Counted from the first letter of the stretch, positions 35,045 to 47,267 are shown. The stretch is 64,000 bases of DNA from Dysidea avara (GCF_963678975.1 NC_089273.1:9052614-9116613); one strand, 5' to 3'. Numbers and translations: made by a program. The notes: generated by a model not told the origin, from the sequence alone.

Positions 35045-35850
35045 GACACACGGTAGTGTGTCGTGCGGCCCAAGAAGCCGGCGCGCAACCCCGTGAGTAT
35101 ATTGACAGGAAGAAACAAAACGCAATTTTCGCACCTCCGTAGCTCTGTGCTGCCTTGATGAAACAAGACAAATTTTGCTGTGTACATTCCCTCCAACTTC
35201 AGTACTCTACATTCCAAATTTGAGCAAAATCGCTTCAGGCATTCCTGAGATATGCGACTTCAAATATTGGCTTAGTTTCTTCGTTTTTTTTTCTTCTTAT
35301 TTTTCTTCCTCTTTTCGCACACTTGCAAAAACTGCTATAAAACGCGAACGCGTTATCTGATTGCCTTGAAATTTGGCACACAGAAGGGGGGTATAAAGGC
35401 GCATCTCGGTACCAACTTTGGCTGGAATACCATAAACAGGCAAAGAGTTATGAGCGATTATGCACGAAAAATAACACCAATATGTTGTCACGCCTACAGG
35501 GTAAACCGCGTATGGGAAGAAGCTGAACATCGGTGGGTGAATAGGTTAACTATTGAACCTCAAACCTTTTGTGGTTTGAAAGAAATCGAGCTAAAAACCA
35601 GGAAGATACAGCGAAAAAATCAACAGTGTGTAACAATTACGCAATCGAGATTAGCTAATTTTTTATTATTTTATTTCATTATTATTATTATTATTATGCT
35701 TGCCACGCCTACCAGATAAACTACTTGGGGTAATGCTTTGAAAATCGCTGTACAGATGGAGTTATCATCTTAGAAAGGCTCTTCAATGGTGTAGAAGAAT
35801 CAGACTTAAAGCCACGGAGTTATAACACGAAATCCAACTTGGTGTAGCAA
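35045..35850. repeat. Unclassified GC-richer repeat block
   Basis: The block contrasts with its AT-rich surroundings, with CGTGCGGCCC and GCCGGCGCGCAACCCC near 35070-35090 and GCGAACGCGTTATC near 35343. Two CACGCCTAC-then-GATAAAC words occur (35485 and 35703). It has a TTATTATTATTA run at 35677-35696 and ends against a motif pair and the tandem array. Sentence-like words such as TTGAAATTTGGCACACAGAAG are common in dispersed invertebrate repeats, but I cannot name the family. Confidence 0.4.
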
Positions 35851-35851
35851 G

Positions 35852-35901
35852 TGCGAGATCGAGATACTCTAATAGAGCAGTCATCCTAATAGAGCAGTCA
35901 C
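35852..35901 (+). repeat. Paired CTCTAATAGAGCAGTCA motif at the array edge
   Basis: GAGATCGAGATACTCTAATA leads into AGAGCAGTCA and a second CCTAATAGAGCAGTCACC. This is the same arrangement seen inside the transposons at 1286, 47268 and 59064, but here it abuts the start of the tandem array. Confidence 0.7.
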
Positions 35902-35902
35902 C

Positions 35903-37530
35903 CTGAACAGAATTCAAGAGATCAGTTAGAAATAAGTAACCTGTATAGAGATCAGCTACAAACAAATCACCCTGTAGAGAGTTCAGCTACAAACAATTCA
36001 CCCTGTTCAGACATCAGTTAGAAGAAGTTTTCTTGTAGAGAGTTCAGTTACAAATCACCCTGTTGAAAGATCAGCTAGAAGATGTCACCTTGTAGATAGT
36101 TCAGTTACAAAGAAACCACCATGTAGAGAATTCAGCTACAAACTAGTGACCCTGTAGATACATCAGCTAGAAGAAGTTACCTTGTAGAGAGTTCAGCTAC
36201 AAAGAAACCATTCTGTAAAGAGCTCAGCTGCAAACAAATCACCTATACAGAATTCAGCTACAAACAAATCACCCTGTAGAGAGATCAGCTAGAAGAAGTT
36301 ACCTTGTAGATAGTTCAGCTACAAACAAATCATTCTGTAGAGAGATCAGCTAGAAGAAGTTACCTTGTAGATAGTTCAGCTACAAACAATTCACCCTGTA
36401 CAGAGCTCAGTTAAAAGAGGTTTCCTTATAGAGAGTTCAGCTACAGACAAATCACCCTGTAGAGAGATCAGTTAGAAGAAGTTACCTTGTAGATCGTTCA
36501 GCTACAAACAATTCACCCTGTAAAGAGATCAACTAGAAGAAGTTACCTTGTAGAGAGTTCAGCTACAACGAAACCACCATGTAGAGAGTTCAGCTACAAA
36601 CAAATCACCTGTAGAGAGTTCAGCTAGAAACAAGTCACCCTGTAGAGAGATCAGCTAGAAACAAGTCACATTGTAGAGAGTTCAGCTACAAAGAAACCAC
36701 CATTTAGAGAGTTCAGCTGCAAACAAATCACCCAGTAGAAAGTTCAGCTATGAACAGATCACCCTGTTGAGAGTTCAGTTAGAAACAAGGAATCCTGTAG
36801 AGAGATCACCTAGAAGTATCGCCTTGTAGAGAGTTCAGCTACAAACAAATCACCTGTAGAGAGTTCAGCTACAAACAAATCACCCTGTAGAGAGATCAGC
36901 TAGAAGAAGTCACCTTGTAGAGAGTTCAGCTATAAAGAAACCACCATGTAGAGAATTCAGCTGCAAACAAACACCCTGTAGAGAACTCAGCTACAAACAA
37001 ATCGCCCTGTAGAAAGATCAGCTAGAAGAAGTTACCTTGTAGGGATTTCAGCTACAAACAAATCACCCTGTAGAGAGTTCAGCTACAAAGAAACCATTCT
37101 GTAAAGAGCTCAGCTGCAAACAAATCACTTGTACAGAATTCAGCTACAAACAAATCACCCTGTAGAGAGATCAGCTAGAAGAAATTACCTTGTAGATAGT
37201 TCAGCTACAAACAAATCACCCTGTAGAAAGATCAGTTAGAAGAAGTTACCTTGTAGAGAGTTCAGCTACAAAGAAACCACCATGTAGAGAGTTCAGCTGC
37301 AAACAAATCATGTATAGAGAGTTCAGCTACAAACAAATCACCCTGTAGAAAGATCAGTTAGAAGAAGTTACCTTTTAGAGAGTTCAGCTACAAAGAAACC
37401 ATTCTGTAAAGAGCTCAGCTGCAAACAAATCACCGATACAGAATTCAGCTACAAACAATTCACCCTGTAGAGAGAGCAATTAGAAGAAGTCACCTTGTAG
37501 AGTGTTCAGTTACAAAGAAACCACCATGGA
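35903..37530 (+). repeat. Tandem array, 61-bp dimer of two ~30-bp half units
   Basis: The unit is roughly CTGTAGAGAGATCAGCTAGA-AGAAGTTACC followed by TTGTAGAGAGTTCAGCTACA-AACAAATCACC. The two halves share TGTAGAGAG-TCAGCTA, so the array is a dimeric higher-order satellite of about 27 units with scattered variation (TTCTGTAAAGAGCTCAGCTG variants). It contains frequent TAG triplets and does not code. The same array in reverse orientation fills 63090-64000. Confidence 0.92.
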
Positions 37531-37546
37531 GATTTCTGTAATCAAG

Positions 37547-37792
37547 ATATGTGACCGGATTTGCGAAAAGGGGTTTTCCACACACATCCAATTCTATAAA
37601 CGTTGGAGACCATAACTCAGTGTTCAAGTAACATATTAATCTGAAAATTTCACCATGTATTCAGCTATAGTGGTGCTCATCACTGTCCAAATTTCAAGGA
37701 AATAGCTCTTTCCAATATGAAGTTATCAATTGTCAAAGTTGGCAAATTGGATGTGTGTGGAAGACCCCTTTTCGCAAATCCGGTCACATATG
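37547..37792. mobile_element. Complete TGTGACCGGATTTGCGAAAA MITE beside the array
   Basis: The left end TGTGACCGGATTTGCGAAAA and right end TTTTCGCAAATCCGGTCACA are inverted. The match continues through CCACACACATCCAATT, about 46 bp in all. The right two thirds of the same element, without its left terminus, lie beside the second array at 62985-63095. Confidence 0.85.
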
Positions 37793-37955
37793 TATTATAC
37801 AGCATTTATAATTTGTACATTTACTGATAAAATATTTAAAGTACATCTACTTCATCTTTTCTTCTTCCTGTAGTAAAGAAAAAAACATAGGTTAAAAAAG
37901 TCCCAAAGCTGGCCATAGGCCGGCTTTGGGGTATACAAATACAAAAAGAAATGAA

Positions 37956-38276
37956 ATCTAATCCAAAACAGCCAAGCTGTAAAAAAAGTGTGCGGCCCTC
38001 AGAAAGGCTATGGTGAAAAAAGATGTAAAATCCAAGGTGGCGGCCAAGAAATGGCTGTGATGGTAGGTTAATGGTAAAAATTTTAATAATGACAATTTAG
38101 GTAAATTTTGTGAAGCGGCACAAAAATTCACCTGAATTGTCGTTATTAAAATTTTTACCATTAACCTACCATCACAGCCATTTCTTGGCCGCCACTTTGG
38201 ATTTCACATCTTTTTTCACCATAGCCTTTCTGAGGGCCGCACACTTTTTTTACAGCTTGGCTGTTTTGGATTAGAT
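37956..38276. repeat. 320-bp near-perfect palindrome
   Basis: The arms of about 157 bp (37956-38112 and 38119-38276) are reverse complements with few mismatches, around an AAGCGGC-type loop. They end in ATCTAATCC/GGATTAGAT. A short separate hairpin, CCCAAAGCTGGCC-ATA-GGCCGGCTTTGGG, precedes it at 37901-37930. Transcription from either side would give a long double-stranded RNA. No protein is encoded; the minus frames here are shadows. Confidence 0.9.
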
Positions 38277-38976
38277 AGTATATACAATGGCTTAATTTTC
38301 CATCAGTGTGATTTATTTTTGTTTCATCATAATTAATAAAGCATTGCTCTACATTTTTTCTGATTACCATAAAGCACAGTTTGCATGAACAGTGACACAA
38401 CCCACAGATATTGTAGTGTGCATAATTACAATAACTCCATGTACATGCACCATTACAGGATTTCTGATGTCATGATATATGGTCTATAATAAAAACATTA
38501 AGCCAAGAGTTGTAGGTTATGATGACTCAGCTGGTTGGTATACAAAAAAATTAAAAGGAAGTATAGCTAATAATAAAACAAAACTCATTGTTGATTAACT
38601 CCTAACAATGCAGGTATCAATATATGTTATGAATAATAGAGGACTGCATAAACCACCAACAAATTATTCTCTGTAATAAATAAGATTTGCAATGTTACTA
38701 TTGGGCATAATAATATATTGGCTCTTGGTATCCCAGTAAGTGTACATGTATTAAAGAGGTAAACATGTTGACTAACACCTAAAAGAAGAATGCAGCATTG
38801 GTGTGACCAGCATGCAGCAAAGTAGCAAAACGCTATAGAATATTCACACTATTTATGGTCTCCTGCATCTACTCTCATATTATGACACATATATTAAATA
38901 GTGTGAGTTGTGTACAGGTGCGTAATACCATTGTTCCCGTAAATTCCATTAGTTCTCCAGCAAAGCTAGCTAGGTA
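38277..38976. other. Upstream region of the OB-fold gene, no gene recognised
   Basis: AT-rich non-coding sequence between the palindrome and the TATA box of the gene at 39027. I see no further element. Confidence 0.35.
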
Positions 38977-38977
38977 G

Positions 38978-38985
38978 TATAAATA
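38978..38985 (+). promoter_or_regulatory. TATA box of the OB-fold gene
   Basis: TATAAATA lies 42 bases before the ATG at 39027. A start of transcription near 39008 would give a very short 5' leader. Among the genes here this is the clearest core promoter, because the ATG, the spacing and the open first exon all agree. Confidence 0.55.
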
Positions 38986-39026
38986 ACTGTCAGCAACTTC
39001 TCAGTTTCAAGTCGGAGAGAAAAGAA

Positions 39027-40091
39027 ATGACTTCGAAATCAGAAGAAGTAGATGTTAGTAGCATCAGTGGTGCATCAGCGGATGCACACATAAGTGGTGT
39101 TTTAGGAGATATTTCTCCTATGAAGAAAGGAAGAGGCGCAGCGTATTTTGATGGCGAGATGTTAGATGAAAAGAAGAAAGTGCGACTCTATGGCTTTGAT
39201 AGCTCAGTCAGGAAGAGGTTAATGGAAGAAACTGGGAACACAGTTGTTCTTGGTAACTGTGAAGTGAAAAAGGCTCGCTACAGCAATGAGTATGAGGTAA
39301 ATGAGAAAGACTGTATCATTATAGCATAGCTCAATACTTTACTACAGGTGTTTGTTGGCAAAAACACTGTCATCACAAAATCTCTTAAAAATTACAACAT
39401 CGAGCAGCTTGATGATACGAAGACAACTGCGTTAAACGAACTATCTGACATTCCAGAATACAGCAAAATCAACTGTGAAAGTAAAGTGTTTCAAGTCGAT
39501 GATGCTACGTCTACTTCCACTGGTAAAAAACTTCAGAATGTGGTGGTAGGCGATGGTCACGGAGTAGCAAAGATGAGTTTATGGGAGGATGATGTGGGTA
39601 AGGTGACAACATCAAAAAGCTACAGATTTGAGAAGGTGGTTGTAAAAGAATATCGTGGGCAAACTCAACTGTCCACTGCTACCAATAGTGTGATAATGAG
39701 CATTGATGATTTAGATGTGGAGATGACAGAATGCCTTACACTACTACCATCTGTCATACAAAATGCTAAAGTAATAGGGGTGCTTGCATTTGAAAAGTAT
39801 TCTAAATGCATGAAATGTAGTGCCAAAATTATGGACACTCAAGAATTTGATACTTGTGACAAATGTGGGATGGTACAGTGTATTTCAGAGTGCCAAACTG
39901 AAGTAGCTGCAAAGCTGATGATCAGACACAGCAGCAGCAATGAAAGGCTTATGCTGAAAGCATATGGGAGCATTCTTGAAGAAATAGCAGAAGAAGTTGT
40001 ATGCAGTCCTTTAGTACTTCTTAAAGCAAAGCCATTTACTGCCACCTATGGTAACCAGGATGGAATCATCCAGTCAATTAGCAGAGTTTAA
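39027..40091 (+). CDS. OB-fold plus zinc-finger protein, RPA-like (two exons)
   Basis: Exon 1 (39027-39296, 90 codons) and exon 2 (39348-40091) join in phase 0 across a 51-nt intron with GAG|GTAAAT and TACTACAG|GTG. The 337-residue product has a Ser/Lys-rich N-terminus. An OB-fold-like region follows at about 130-205, with KVFQVDD...KLQNVVVGDG...AKMSLWEDDVG. A C4 zinc motif comes next (C244-x2-C247, then C260-x2-C263 in KCMKCSAK and CDKCGMVQ), as in the ssDNA-binding C-domain of replication protein A. This suggests a nucleic-acid-binding protein; the substrate is unknown. I recall similar multi-copy predicted genes in sponges and cnidarians, but cannot name an ortholog. Confidence 0.75.
39297..39347 (+). 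other. 51-nt intron
   Basis: The donor is GTAAAT and the acceptor TTTACTACAG, and both flanking exons stay in phase 0. An in-frame TAG inside it shows it must be removed. It is close to the minimum size for animal spliceosomal introns. Confidence 0.75.
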
Positions 40092-42770
40092 ACTGAACTA
40101 CGACTACCAATTCAGCATGATTACACTTGTACTTGTATCTTGTACTTGCAACTTACAGTCATTTTATTATAATCACTGGAAATTTACACAAATATTGTAT
40201 TGAATTTGGATATTATTATACGTACACTATTCTTCACTAATCCGTAACTCAGACCAAAAGTGTGTTTGTTGTGTACCAATAGTATTCTCATCATAATATC
40301 ATATGTATCATATACATCATCTGGCTCTGTACAATATGCTGGCAACACTTGACACCAAGCATGCCAGTATAAGCCTCAATACATTCTCAGCATTGGAAAA
40401 AAAACAAAAACAGGAAACCATATCAACAAAATGCATTTGTTGATAGGACTTTTCGGCCATGACATTTATAATGGCTGGCCTCATCAGCTGGTTTCCACTG
40501 TCACTAATCCAAAAATAATATACATGTATTTTTTTTATGTATATGTAATATGCACAAAGTTTTGATTATCCTTCAAACTTGTGAAGTCATTGGCAAAAGG
40601 CAATTTTACTTTGTTAAATGGCAGGAATCTAGTTGACCTGAAATGAGCAATAGAAAGCCAGAAACCCTAACGATTAGTAGACATTTGCCATATCTCCTAT
40701 GTACAACTAAAGAAGATAATACTTCCCTCTTTACTTTTAACATAAATGTTAGCAGAACTGTATATTCAGCTGTTGTATTGCTCCATGTCAACAAGACTCA
40801 GTATAATATAGATCAAGTCATTGATTGGTCAAGTATGTGTACTTGGAAAGTTTTGTACTTCTGTGCAATTGATAACAGTATAATAGTATTGACCAAAATT
40901 CCATCTAAATACTAGTAGATGTACAGGCAATAAGAACAACTTTTGCAGATCCAGTCACATATATCAGGGGGCATCTCCAAATCGATTTGGTACACTTAAT
41001 GTTATATTGACATTAAGGGGTTCAGCCTGTGATATTATTAATTTGTTCTGTGCGAGCAAGTCTATAGTACACAAGTGAAAATGTCTCACCAAACCACACT
41101 ATTTGGAAGAGTTTTACCAGAAAAGAAGTATTATGTCTATGAAAATCCATCAGCTAACTAATAAGCTTTTCCATGTCAATTACATCCAAACACAAAAATG
41201 GCAATAAGTGCGGGGGATCTTTGTACAAAGAGTTATTGGGAGGAAACCAAAAGCAGACCGTAGGACTATTCGAGAAGTATGAAATAAGTGCCCCTACATA
41301 GGAAGATAATTAATAAGCCTCACCAGAGTTTTCTCATGCTTTCTTCACGGGGAACATCTCAAAACATTATCCCTTCCATACGAAGTATCCCACTCAGCCA
41401 CCACACTTTTTGCCATTTATACGTTATTTTTTTTGCATTGTGACATAATTGCAGAAAAGGCTCATATTGACAAGTTCATGTCAAAATGATGTTGAGCATA
41501 CCAAAATCAGTTATGAGATACCACCTTTCTACTTCGTGTAGAGAAAATATCTTCATTTTGTTTCTGTACCATGCTTGAACCAAATGTGAGTTATATATGT
41601 TTGCTAACAATGTAACTTTGTTGTCACCATTTCCAAGCTTGGAGACCCTTCTAGTTTAACACGTAGCATGCCATTGGGTGGACTTAGACCAAAAGCTGTG
41701 CTTGATGAATACCCAGTTCTGGATAATACAATGACACAAGTTACAACTCCGTAGCCCATTGTACTCAAGACTTATGACTATGAATTGTGTAAACTGCAAG
41801 CTAGTCATGTTTTCACTCAGCAGTTCACAAATACGTAGCTATGTAGCTAAACCTTCTATTAACAAAGCCACCTAACAGGCAGTACCTTTCACCTAACCTA
41901 TGGCAGTTAGTTCTTGTAACTACTTCACTGACAATCACCAAAGTGGACAGGGGAACAAAATCAACATTGTTATATTGATATCATCATCGAAACAATGAGA
42001 GAATGTACATATACACTCAATAAAAGCATGAATGTAGTTTGGCTGGGACACATCACACTACTGTAGAAAACAAAATCTGCATCACAAACTACTATACAGC
42101 TACATCACAAAGCATGGTGCAAAGCAAGCCGAATAACTAAACCAAACATATAATAGCACACACATGCTAGCAGTTAATCTCGCGACTCAATGCATTATGA
42201 CCATTTCTGAGTCGGCCATTTCAGTCAGTTGTACACTGTGGCTGGGTTAAAATCACAGCATACAACGGCACAGTTGCATTGACAAATACATGTGGTTATA
42301 CTGTACTGATCAGTTAATCTCAGAATCCTCTTCTAGAGAGCTGCAGAGTTCACAACCAGTGTTGCCAGATAATTTGCTCCAAATGTTCATGTAAAAACTA
42401 AATTTGTTCATAAAAAGTTCATAAATCCATAGTCACTTTCCAAAAACTAGCTTGCACATTATAAATAGGTGGATCTCTGAGTTAGTAGGGCACCAAAGAA
42501 CAAAAAAAACAAACAAAGTCACCACCTAAAATTGCCTAAAGTTCATAAAAAACTTCACAGATTACTTCAGGTTCACAAACAAGCCAAAAGTTCATAGATT
42601 ATTTCAGGTTCACAAACAAGACAAAAAGTTCATAAATCTATGAACTTTATTCACAACATGGCAACACTGTTCACAACACACTCGTCAACCTCCACATAAA
42701 ACTTTATAGACACAGATGCATGTGACTGCATGTGAAAGTTTGACGCTAATGATATTTGAATTGGTGAAAG
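40092..42770. other. No gene recognised; solo MITE end and a nested palindrome
   Basis: At 40410-40497 GGAAACCA and TGGTTTCC flank a 25-bp near-perfect palindrome (TATCAACAAAATGCATTTGT-TGATA). A lone GCAGATCCAGTCACATATAT terminus lies at 40947-40966. Repeated AGTTCATAAA and TTCACAAACAAG words at 42405-42660 form a loose local repeat. The lack of AATAAA after 40091 leaves the 3' end of the OB-fold gene unmarked. Confidence 0.35.
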
Positions 42771-43400
42771 CAGTGGCAGAAGAAGTAGTTGATATGAGGG
42801 AGGGTTGACTAGAGTATAGAGTCTCTGACAGTAGGGGGTCTGGGGCGTGCAGCCCCCCAGAAGCTGTAGCCATTCAGTTAGCTTTCATAATGTTTCAAAG
42901 TTCACCAAAATTAATTTATAGCAATTTCATAAATGCAATTTAAAGCATTTTAACTAAAACACTGACTTTTAGTTAAAACTGTTTAAAACAAGCTATTTGC
43001 CAGGTTCTTTTGGCAACGCTTTTGGCTGTTGACTACTGGGTTAATGAACATTATAGTATTTATATGCAGTACAAAACAGCCTGTAGCCACCTGGAAACAC
43101 TTGATACAGTAGTAAAACACCAAATCTTAAAGTAAGAGGTACTTCTATTCTATTCTCTATTCTCTACTTGGTTAGATTCCCGCTGTAGGCAACTTATTTT
43201 GTTTTTTTAAACTACTTTTAGGAACACGTTTTTATGAAGGCCTTGACTGCTCCATTAGGGTATTTGAACGTTCTATTAGAGTACATCGATTTTTCTCACG
43301 ATTTTCAACCCCACTCCAAGAAGGATAATTTTGGCGTGATACTATTTCAGGGGGGATCATCCCCCCTCAGCAGGGCGAGTGGGGGGGGGGGGGGGTCCCC
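42771..43400 (+). mobile_element. CAGTGGCAGA element with tRNA-like region
   Basis: It starts CAGTGGCAGAAGAAGTAG and is homologous, in reverse orientation, to 53535-54027. Both contain the GGGGTCTGGGGCG-type module, a tRNA-like core, the GGAACACRTTTTTATGAA block and the motif pair (43246-43284). The tRNA-like core here is disrupted by a TTCTA repeat (43140-43175). The right end runs into C/G homopolymers (43380-43420), where I cannot place the terminus. No target duplication is assigned. Confidence 0.6.
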
Positions 43401-43641
43401 CAGCCAGCCTCCCCCCCCCCCAGCCGCCCATAGCCGGGTGAAGGCCGGAGCAGCCAGAACGGCAGTGCGCTAGCGAAGTGCCCCGATGAAGGAGAGATCA
43501 CGCGCCCAAGCTGAGTACCGCACACGGTAAGTTTGTGAGTTTTGTGTAGCTGCGATGATGATTTATAATCACTGCCAGACAGAACGACTCGGTTGAGAGA
43601 TAGGGAACCAGTGTGAGACTGGACGTCATGAGGCGAGAATA
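43401..43641. other. G/C-rich transition region
   Basis: This follows the poly-G and poly-C runs and contains GC-rich words (CCGGGTGAAGGCCGGAGC) before AT-rich DNA resumes. The open frame across it is a composition effect. No gene or clean element is recognised. Confidence 0.3.
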
Positions 43642-44014
43642 CACTGAGGTAACATATTACTTTTCCATCGATTGTTTACCATAAAATTGTATAGTTGCAT
43701 ATTTAAATATAACCCTAAAAAATAAAACTAATAAAAAATACAAAAATATATTATTTATAGTAAATAAATATATATTTTTATTTGCTTTACAGCACAAGTG
43801 CTGAAGGTCTGTAGGACACCTAGTCCTACAGCCTGCTCAAAGACTTTAGCTACTTAATATTATAATAATATGACAACAGTGTCACAACCGGTTCGGATCA
43901 ATGTCAACAGGGATATTTTTATAGGATATATATATTTTAGGGATATTTTTATAAATTTGAACGTTACAATTTTATGGTAAACAATCGATGGAAAAGTAAT
44001 ATGTTACCTCAGTG
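43642..44014. repeat. Perfect 50-bp inverted repeat around 273 bp
   Basis: The arms 43642-43691 and 43965-44014 are identical reverse complements, with core GGTAACATATTACTTTTCCA. The enclosed AT-rich DNA contains a smaller hairpin, CTGTAGGAC-ACCTA-GTCCTACAG (43809-43831). No gene is present. Perfect identity over 50 bp implies recent origin or homogenisation. Confidence 0.85.
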
Positions 44015-44660
44015 TATAAAATTTATATATGCGACCGGATTTGACAAAACCAGGCTTCCACACACATCCAATTCTTTGACTCTTATCATTTGTAACTTGA
44101 CAACTCGGTATGCTATTGACCTACAATTTTCACACAATGCTTTCATTGCATTATACAATAACAGGTCCAAATTTGGTACTGATAACATACTCCTACATTG
44201 TGTTATGGTTCTTTAAAGTCATAAATCTGGATGTGTGTGGAAGTCTGGTTTTGTCAAATCTGGTCACACATATATTTTTATAAAATTTATATATATATTT
44301 TTATAAAATTTATATATTTTTATAAAATTTATATATATGTTTTTATAAAATTTATATATATGTTTTTATAAAATTTATATTATATTCTTATAAAATTTAT
44401 ATATATATATTTATAAAATTTGTATATATATTTTTATAAAATTTATATATATATTTTTATAAAACTTATATTATATTTTTATAAAATTTGTATATATATT
44501 TTTATAAAATATATATTTTTATAAAATTTGTATATATATTTTTATAAAATTTGTATATATATTTTTATAAAATTTGTATTTATATTTTTATAAAATTTGT
44601 ATATATATTTTTATAAAATTTATATATATATCTTATAAAATATATTTATATATATACCAC
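44015..44660. repeat. AT-rich tandem satellite (ATATTTTTATAAAATTTATAT)n
   Basis: The repeats of about 20-27 bp share TTTTTATAAAATTTRTATAT and run through 44275-44655. The same phrase (TATAAAATTTATATA) precedes the MITE at 44028, and looser copies occur at 43915-43960. The MITE appears to have inserted into the satellite. Confidence 0.85.
44028..44273. mobile_element. TGCGACCGGATTTGACAAAA MITE inside the AT satellite
   Basis: The left end TGCGACCGGATTTGACAAAA and right end TTTTGTCAAATCTGGTCACA are inverted. The match continues through CCACACACATCCA. The arms and inner block resemble 37547-37792, with GACAAAACC in place of GCGAAAAGG. The body is about 245 bp and non-coding; the open frame across it is incidental. 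Confidence 0.8.
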
Positions 44661-46357
44661 ACCTGTGGTTGAGATCAAAAGCGCCGCGCTGTGGTATAGA
44701 GTATTTATAAGCTACTGATGTTCGACCACCAGGAATTTTCAGACGTTCGTATGCAGAAACTATGCAACGTATTCTCTTGCATTTTGCATTGCAATTACCT
44801 TAGTCCCTTACCATTTATCCCACCAAGTTTCGTATGTGTGTGTGTAGGCTCTTGTTTACCAGTCAAGTGTTATGATCATTCAGGTGTAATCATAACATTT
44901 GAGCACATTGACAAGTATGTCTTGTATCATACACTTGTAAAATATATGTTTAGTTCACAATGAAGCTATATAGGTATTTGTATAGGTAGATAGAAGAGCT
45001 GGTAAACTGCACTCATACAAGTAGAGCACATGATCTATACCTGTAACTACATACACCCCTAGATTGAGTTTAGAACCTTTGCCATAACTTGTTTTTGCAC
45101 GTTTGCATGTGTGTGACCAAGTTTGGTTCCCTGTATGTATGCATGCATATACCAGTTCACAGTCTCATTGGTGGTGAGTAGTGTGCCTGTAGGTCAGAAA
45201 GTGGTAGTATTTATTGTGTATTTGTGAGTAGCAATGGTTGTCATTTGAGATTCATATAACATTGGTAATCAATGAACATATAATATTATAATTCTTTTCA
45301 CTTTACTGACTCTTGTACATAATAAGAAGCTTCACTGTTGCAAATGTAAAAGCATCAAATAGCATGCTGCCAAATAGCTATGTACACTGTTTTTCTATGA
45401 AAATCAGTTTATTAGTGTTCTCAAATTCTGAGTCAGTCACAGTAACCTATACGCACTTTCCCATGCATTAAAGTTTGAAATGTGTAACATAATAAAAGAT
45501 TCAACAGTCATTCAATGATACAGTATATACTGAATAGAAAAAAGAAACCAGTATCACAATGCTTTAATGGTGCCTTGACAAGATCAGTTCAGTTTAATCA
45601 AATCCACTGGCAGATATAGACATTTAATCCCCATAGCTATATACTGAAGTATAAGGATTACGTAAATGTCCACCAATATAATATTTATCTGCAAGTGTAA
45701 GCAGCCTCATTGTTTATTTGTTTGATCACTATTCAAACTTAAAATTCTCTTGTATCTAAGAGTATACGTATCATCTGAGTTGAGACACGTTTGTTCACAT
45801 ACAGGAAACCAAACTTGGTAACCCATGCACAGATCCCAAAGTACCAAAAAACAAGTTTAAGTAAACATAATAATGTAAAGAACCACACTGGCTGTACTTT
45901 CATGCATTGCACTACATATAATTCAATACACATTATGTATTGTGCTGTAGTTATACACATTATGTATTGTGCTGTAGTTAAAGCGTCGATGTGCAGGTCT
46001 ACAGAAAATATAGCATGAGGAGGTATCAGTGTTGAGAGGCTAATACAGCATGAGGCAAAGCCAATTGTTGTATTAGTCTTAATGCAACTTCCAGGCACTG
46101 TATTTTTGTGTACTCACAAGCATGGCAGTGCTTTAAGTAATAATTATACTGTACTTCCAGGCCATCTTACTTAGGGCGTCATTATCCTGAACCACTCAAT
46201 TTTTGGCAATCAGCCGGACTACCAGACAGTAAATATTAATTTATTTTTATACATATGACAAATTTCTAGAAGTAATTTGACTAGTTTTAGTGATTACAAT
46301 GTCACAAATGTGATCAATCATGCTGTCTGAGTGAGGCTGTTTTCGTAATATTCCTAC
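44661..46357. other. No gene recognised; small direct repeats
   Basis: A 26-bp unit containing TTATGTATTGTGCTGTAGTT is tandemly duplicated at 45930-45980. The block 46007-46080 (TAGCATGAGG, then CAGCATGAGGCAAAGCC) recurs at 47068-47135 on the other side of the MITE. These suggest an older dispersed repeat, with the MITE inserted in or beside it. Confidence 0.4.
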
Positions 46358-46358
46358 A

Positions 46359-47032
46359 TATGTGACCGGATCTGCGAAAAAGGGACATAATCGCACAAGC
46401 CTAAATTTACAGTATAAAGCATTGAATACTTTGACAAAAAATTGAATACATTGAGTGAAATACTTGCGTATATTATTGAAAAATTCCGTATATTTTTTAA
46501 CCCCTCTTTTTTAGTGAAGGAAGGGACTAACAATACAAACTTGGATATCATCTTATTTGCCTGCTCACGAGGACTTAGAAAAGCTTTGTTTCGTTGCAGC
46601 AGACCTAAGGACACTTAAGTTATGAGCGTTTGTTTACGTCATGTCGAAGCGATCGTACGCGATCGATTTTTCTTCATGCATTCCGCCTTTGTATGTAGTG
46701 AAGAAGGGCGAGTAATGGAAAAACTTACCCAGTAATTTATTCCCCTGTTCATGGCGAACACGATGGTGAAAACTTTAGCTCTGTAGTTCAATCCGGTGGT
46801 AAGTTACAACCGTTTTTGTAAGCGCCTGTAATTTATTTTCTCTATATACTTGCTGTACAAATCGATTTTTCCTGTTGTTGCTACTTTGTAGGGCTGTAAC
46901 TCCCGGAGTGCTTTGCATATGAAGCTGAAATATTGCCAGTGCATACACTTGGCTACATAGATTATAAATATTCAATAAACAGGAATTTGGATAAATGCGA
47001 TTATGTCCTGTTTTCGCAGATCCCGTCACATA
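46359..47032. mobile_element. Long TGTGACCGGATCTGCGAAAA element
   Basis: The left end TGTGACCGGATCTGCGAAAA continues AAGGGACATAATCGCA. The right end is its near-perfect reverse complement, TTTTCGCAGATCCCGTCACA. TA flanks both sides (46359-46360 and 47031-47032), compatible with a TA target duplication. The body is 670 bp, longer than its relatives. It contains a block (46800-46935) homologous to the repeats at 14038 and 61191. No transposase frame is seen. Confidence 0.8.
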
Positions 47033-47267
47033 TTACTTAAAGCACCACCATGAGTAAACTACGGGAAAAATAGCATGAGGATGTGGGAGACTATATAATA
47101 CAACATGAGGCAAAGCCGAGTGCTGTATTTGGCTTGAGGATAGTGTCAGAGTGTTATTGCATGAGCTTATATGGTGTAGGTAGAGAATCGAAGACTAAAG
47201 AAAATGTACTTAAGTAAAATTCGCTAACATATACTGTAGGGTTCTTGCAGATCCGGTCGCATTTACA

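Noticed and set aside
35366-35719. 117-codon plus-strand open frame
   Set aside because: It lies inside a dispersed GC-richer repeat and ends in a TTA microsatellite; no domain.
35903-37530. Possible CRISPR-like array
   Set aside because: Units are contiguous without unique spacers and the context is an animal genome; this is a satellite.
37958-38400. Minus-strand open frames over the palindrome
   Set aside because: The arms are self-complementary non-coding repeat; similar frames recur at the other copy only because of the shared repeat.
43234-43473. Pro/Gly/Ser-rich open frame
   Set aside because: Produced by G and C homopolymers at the end of a transposon.
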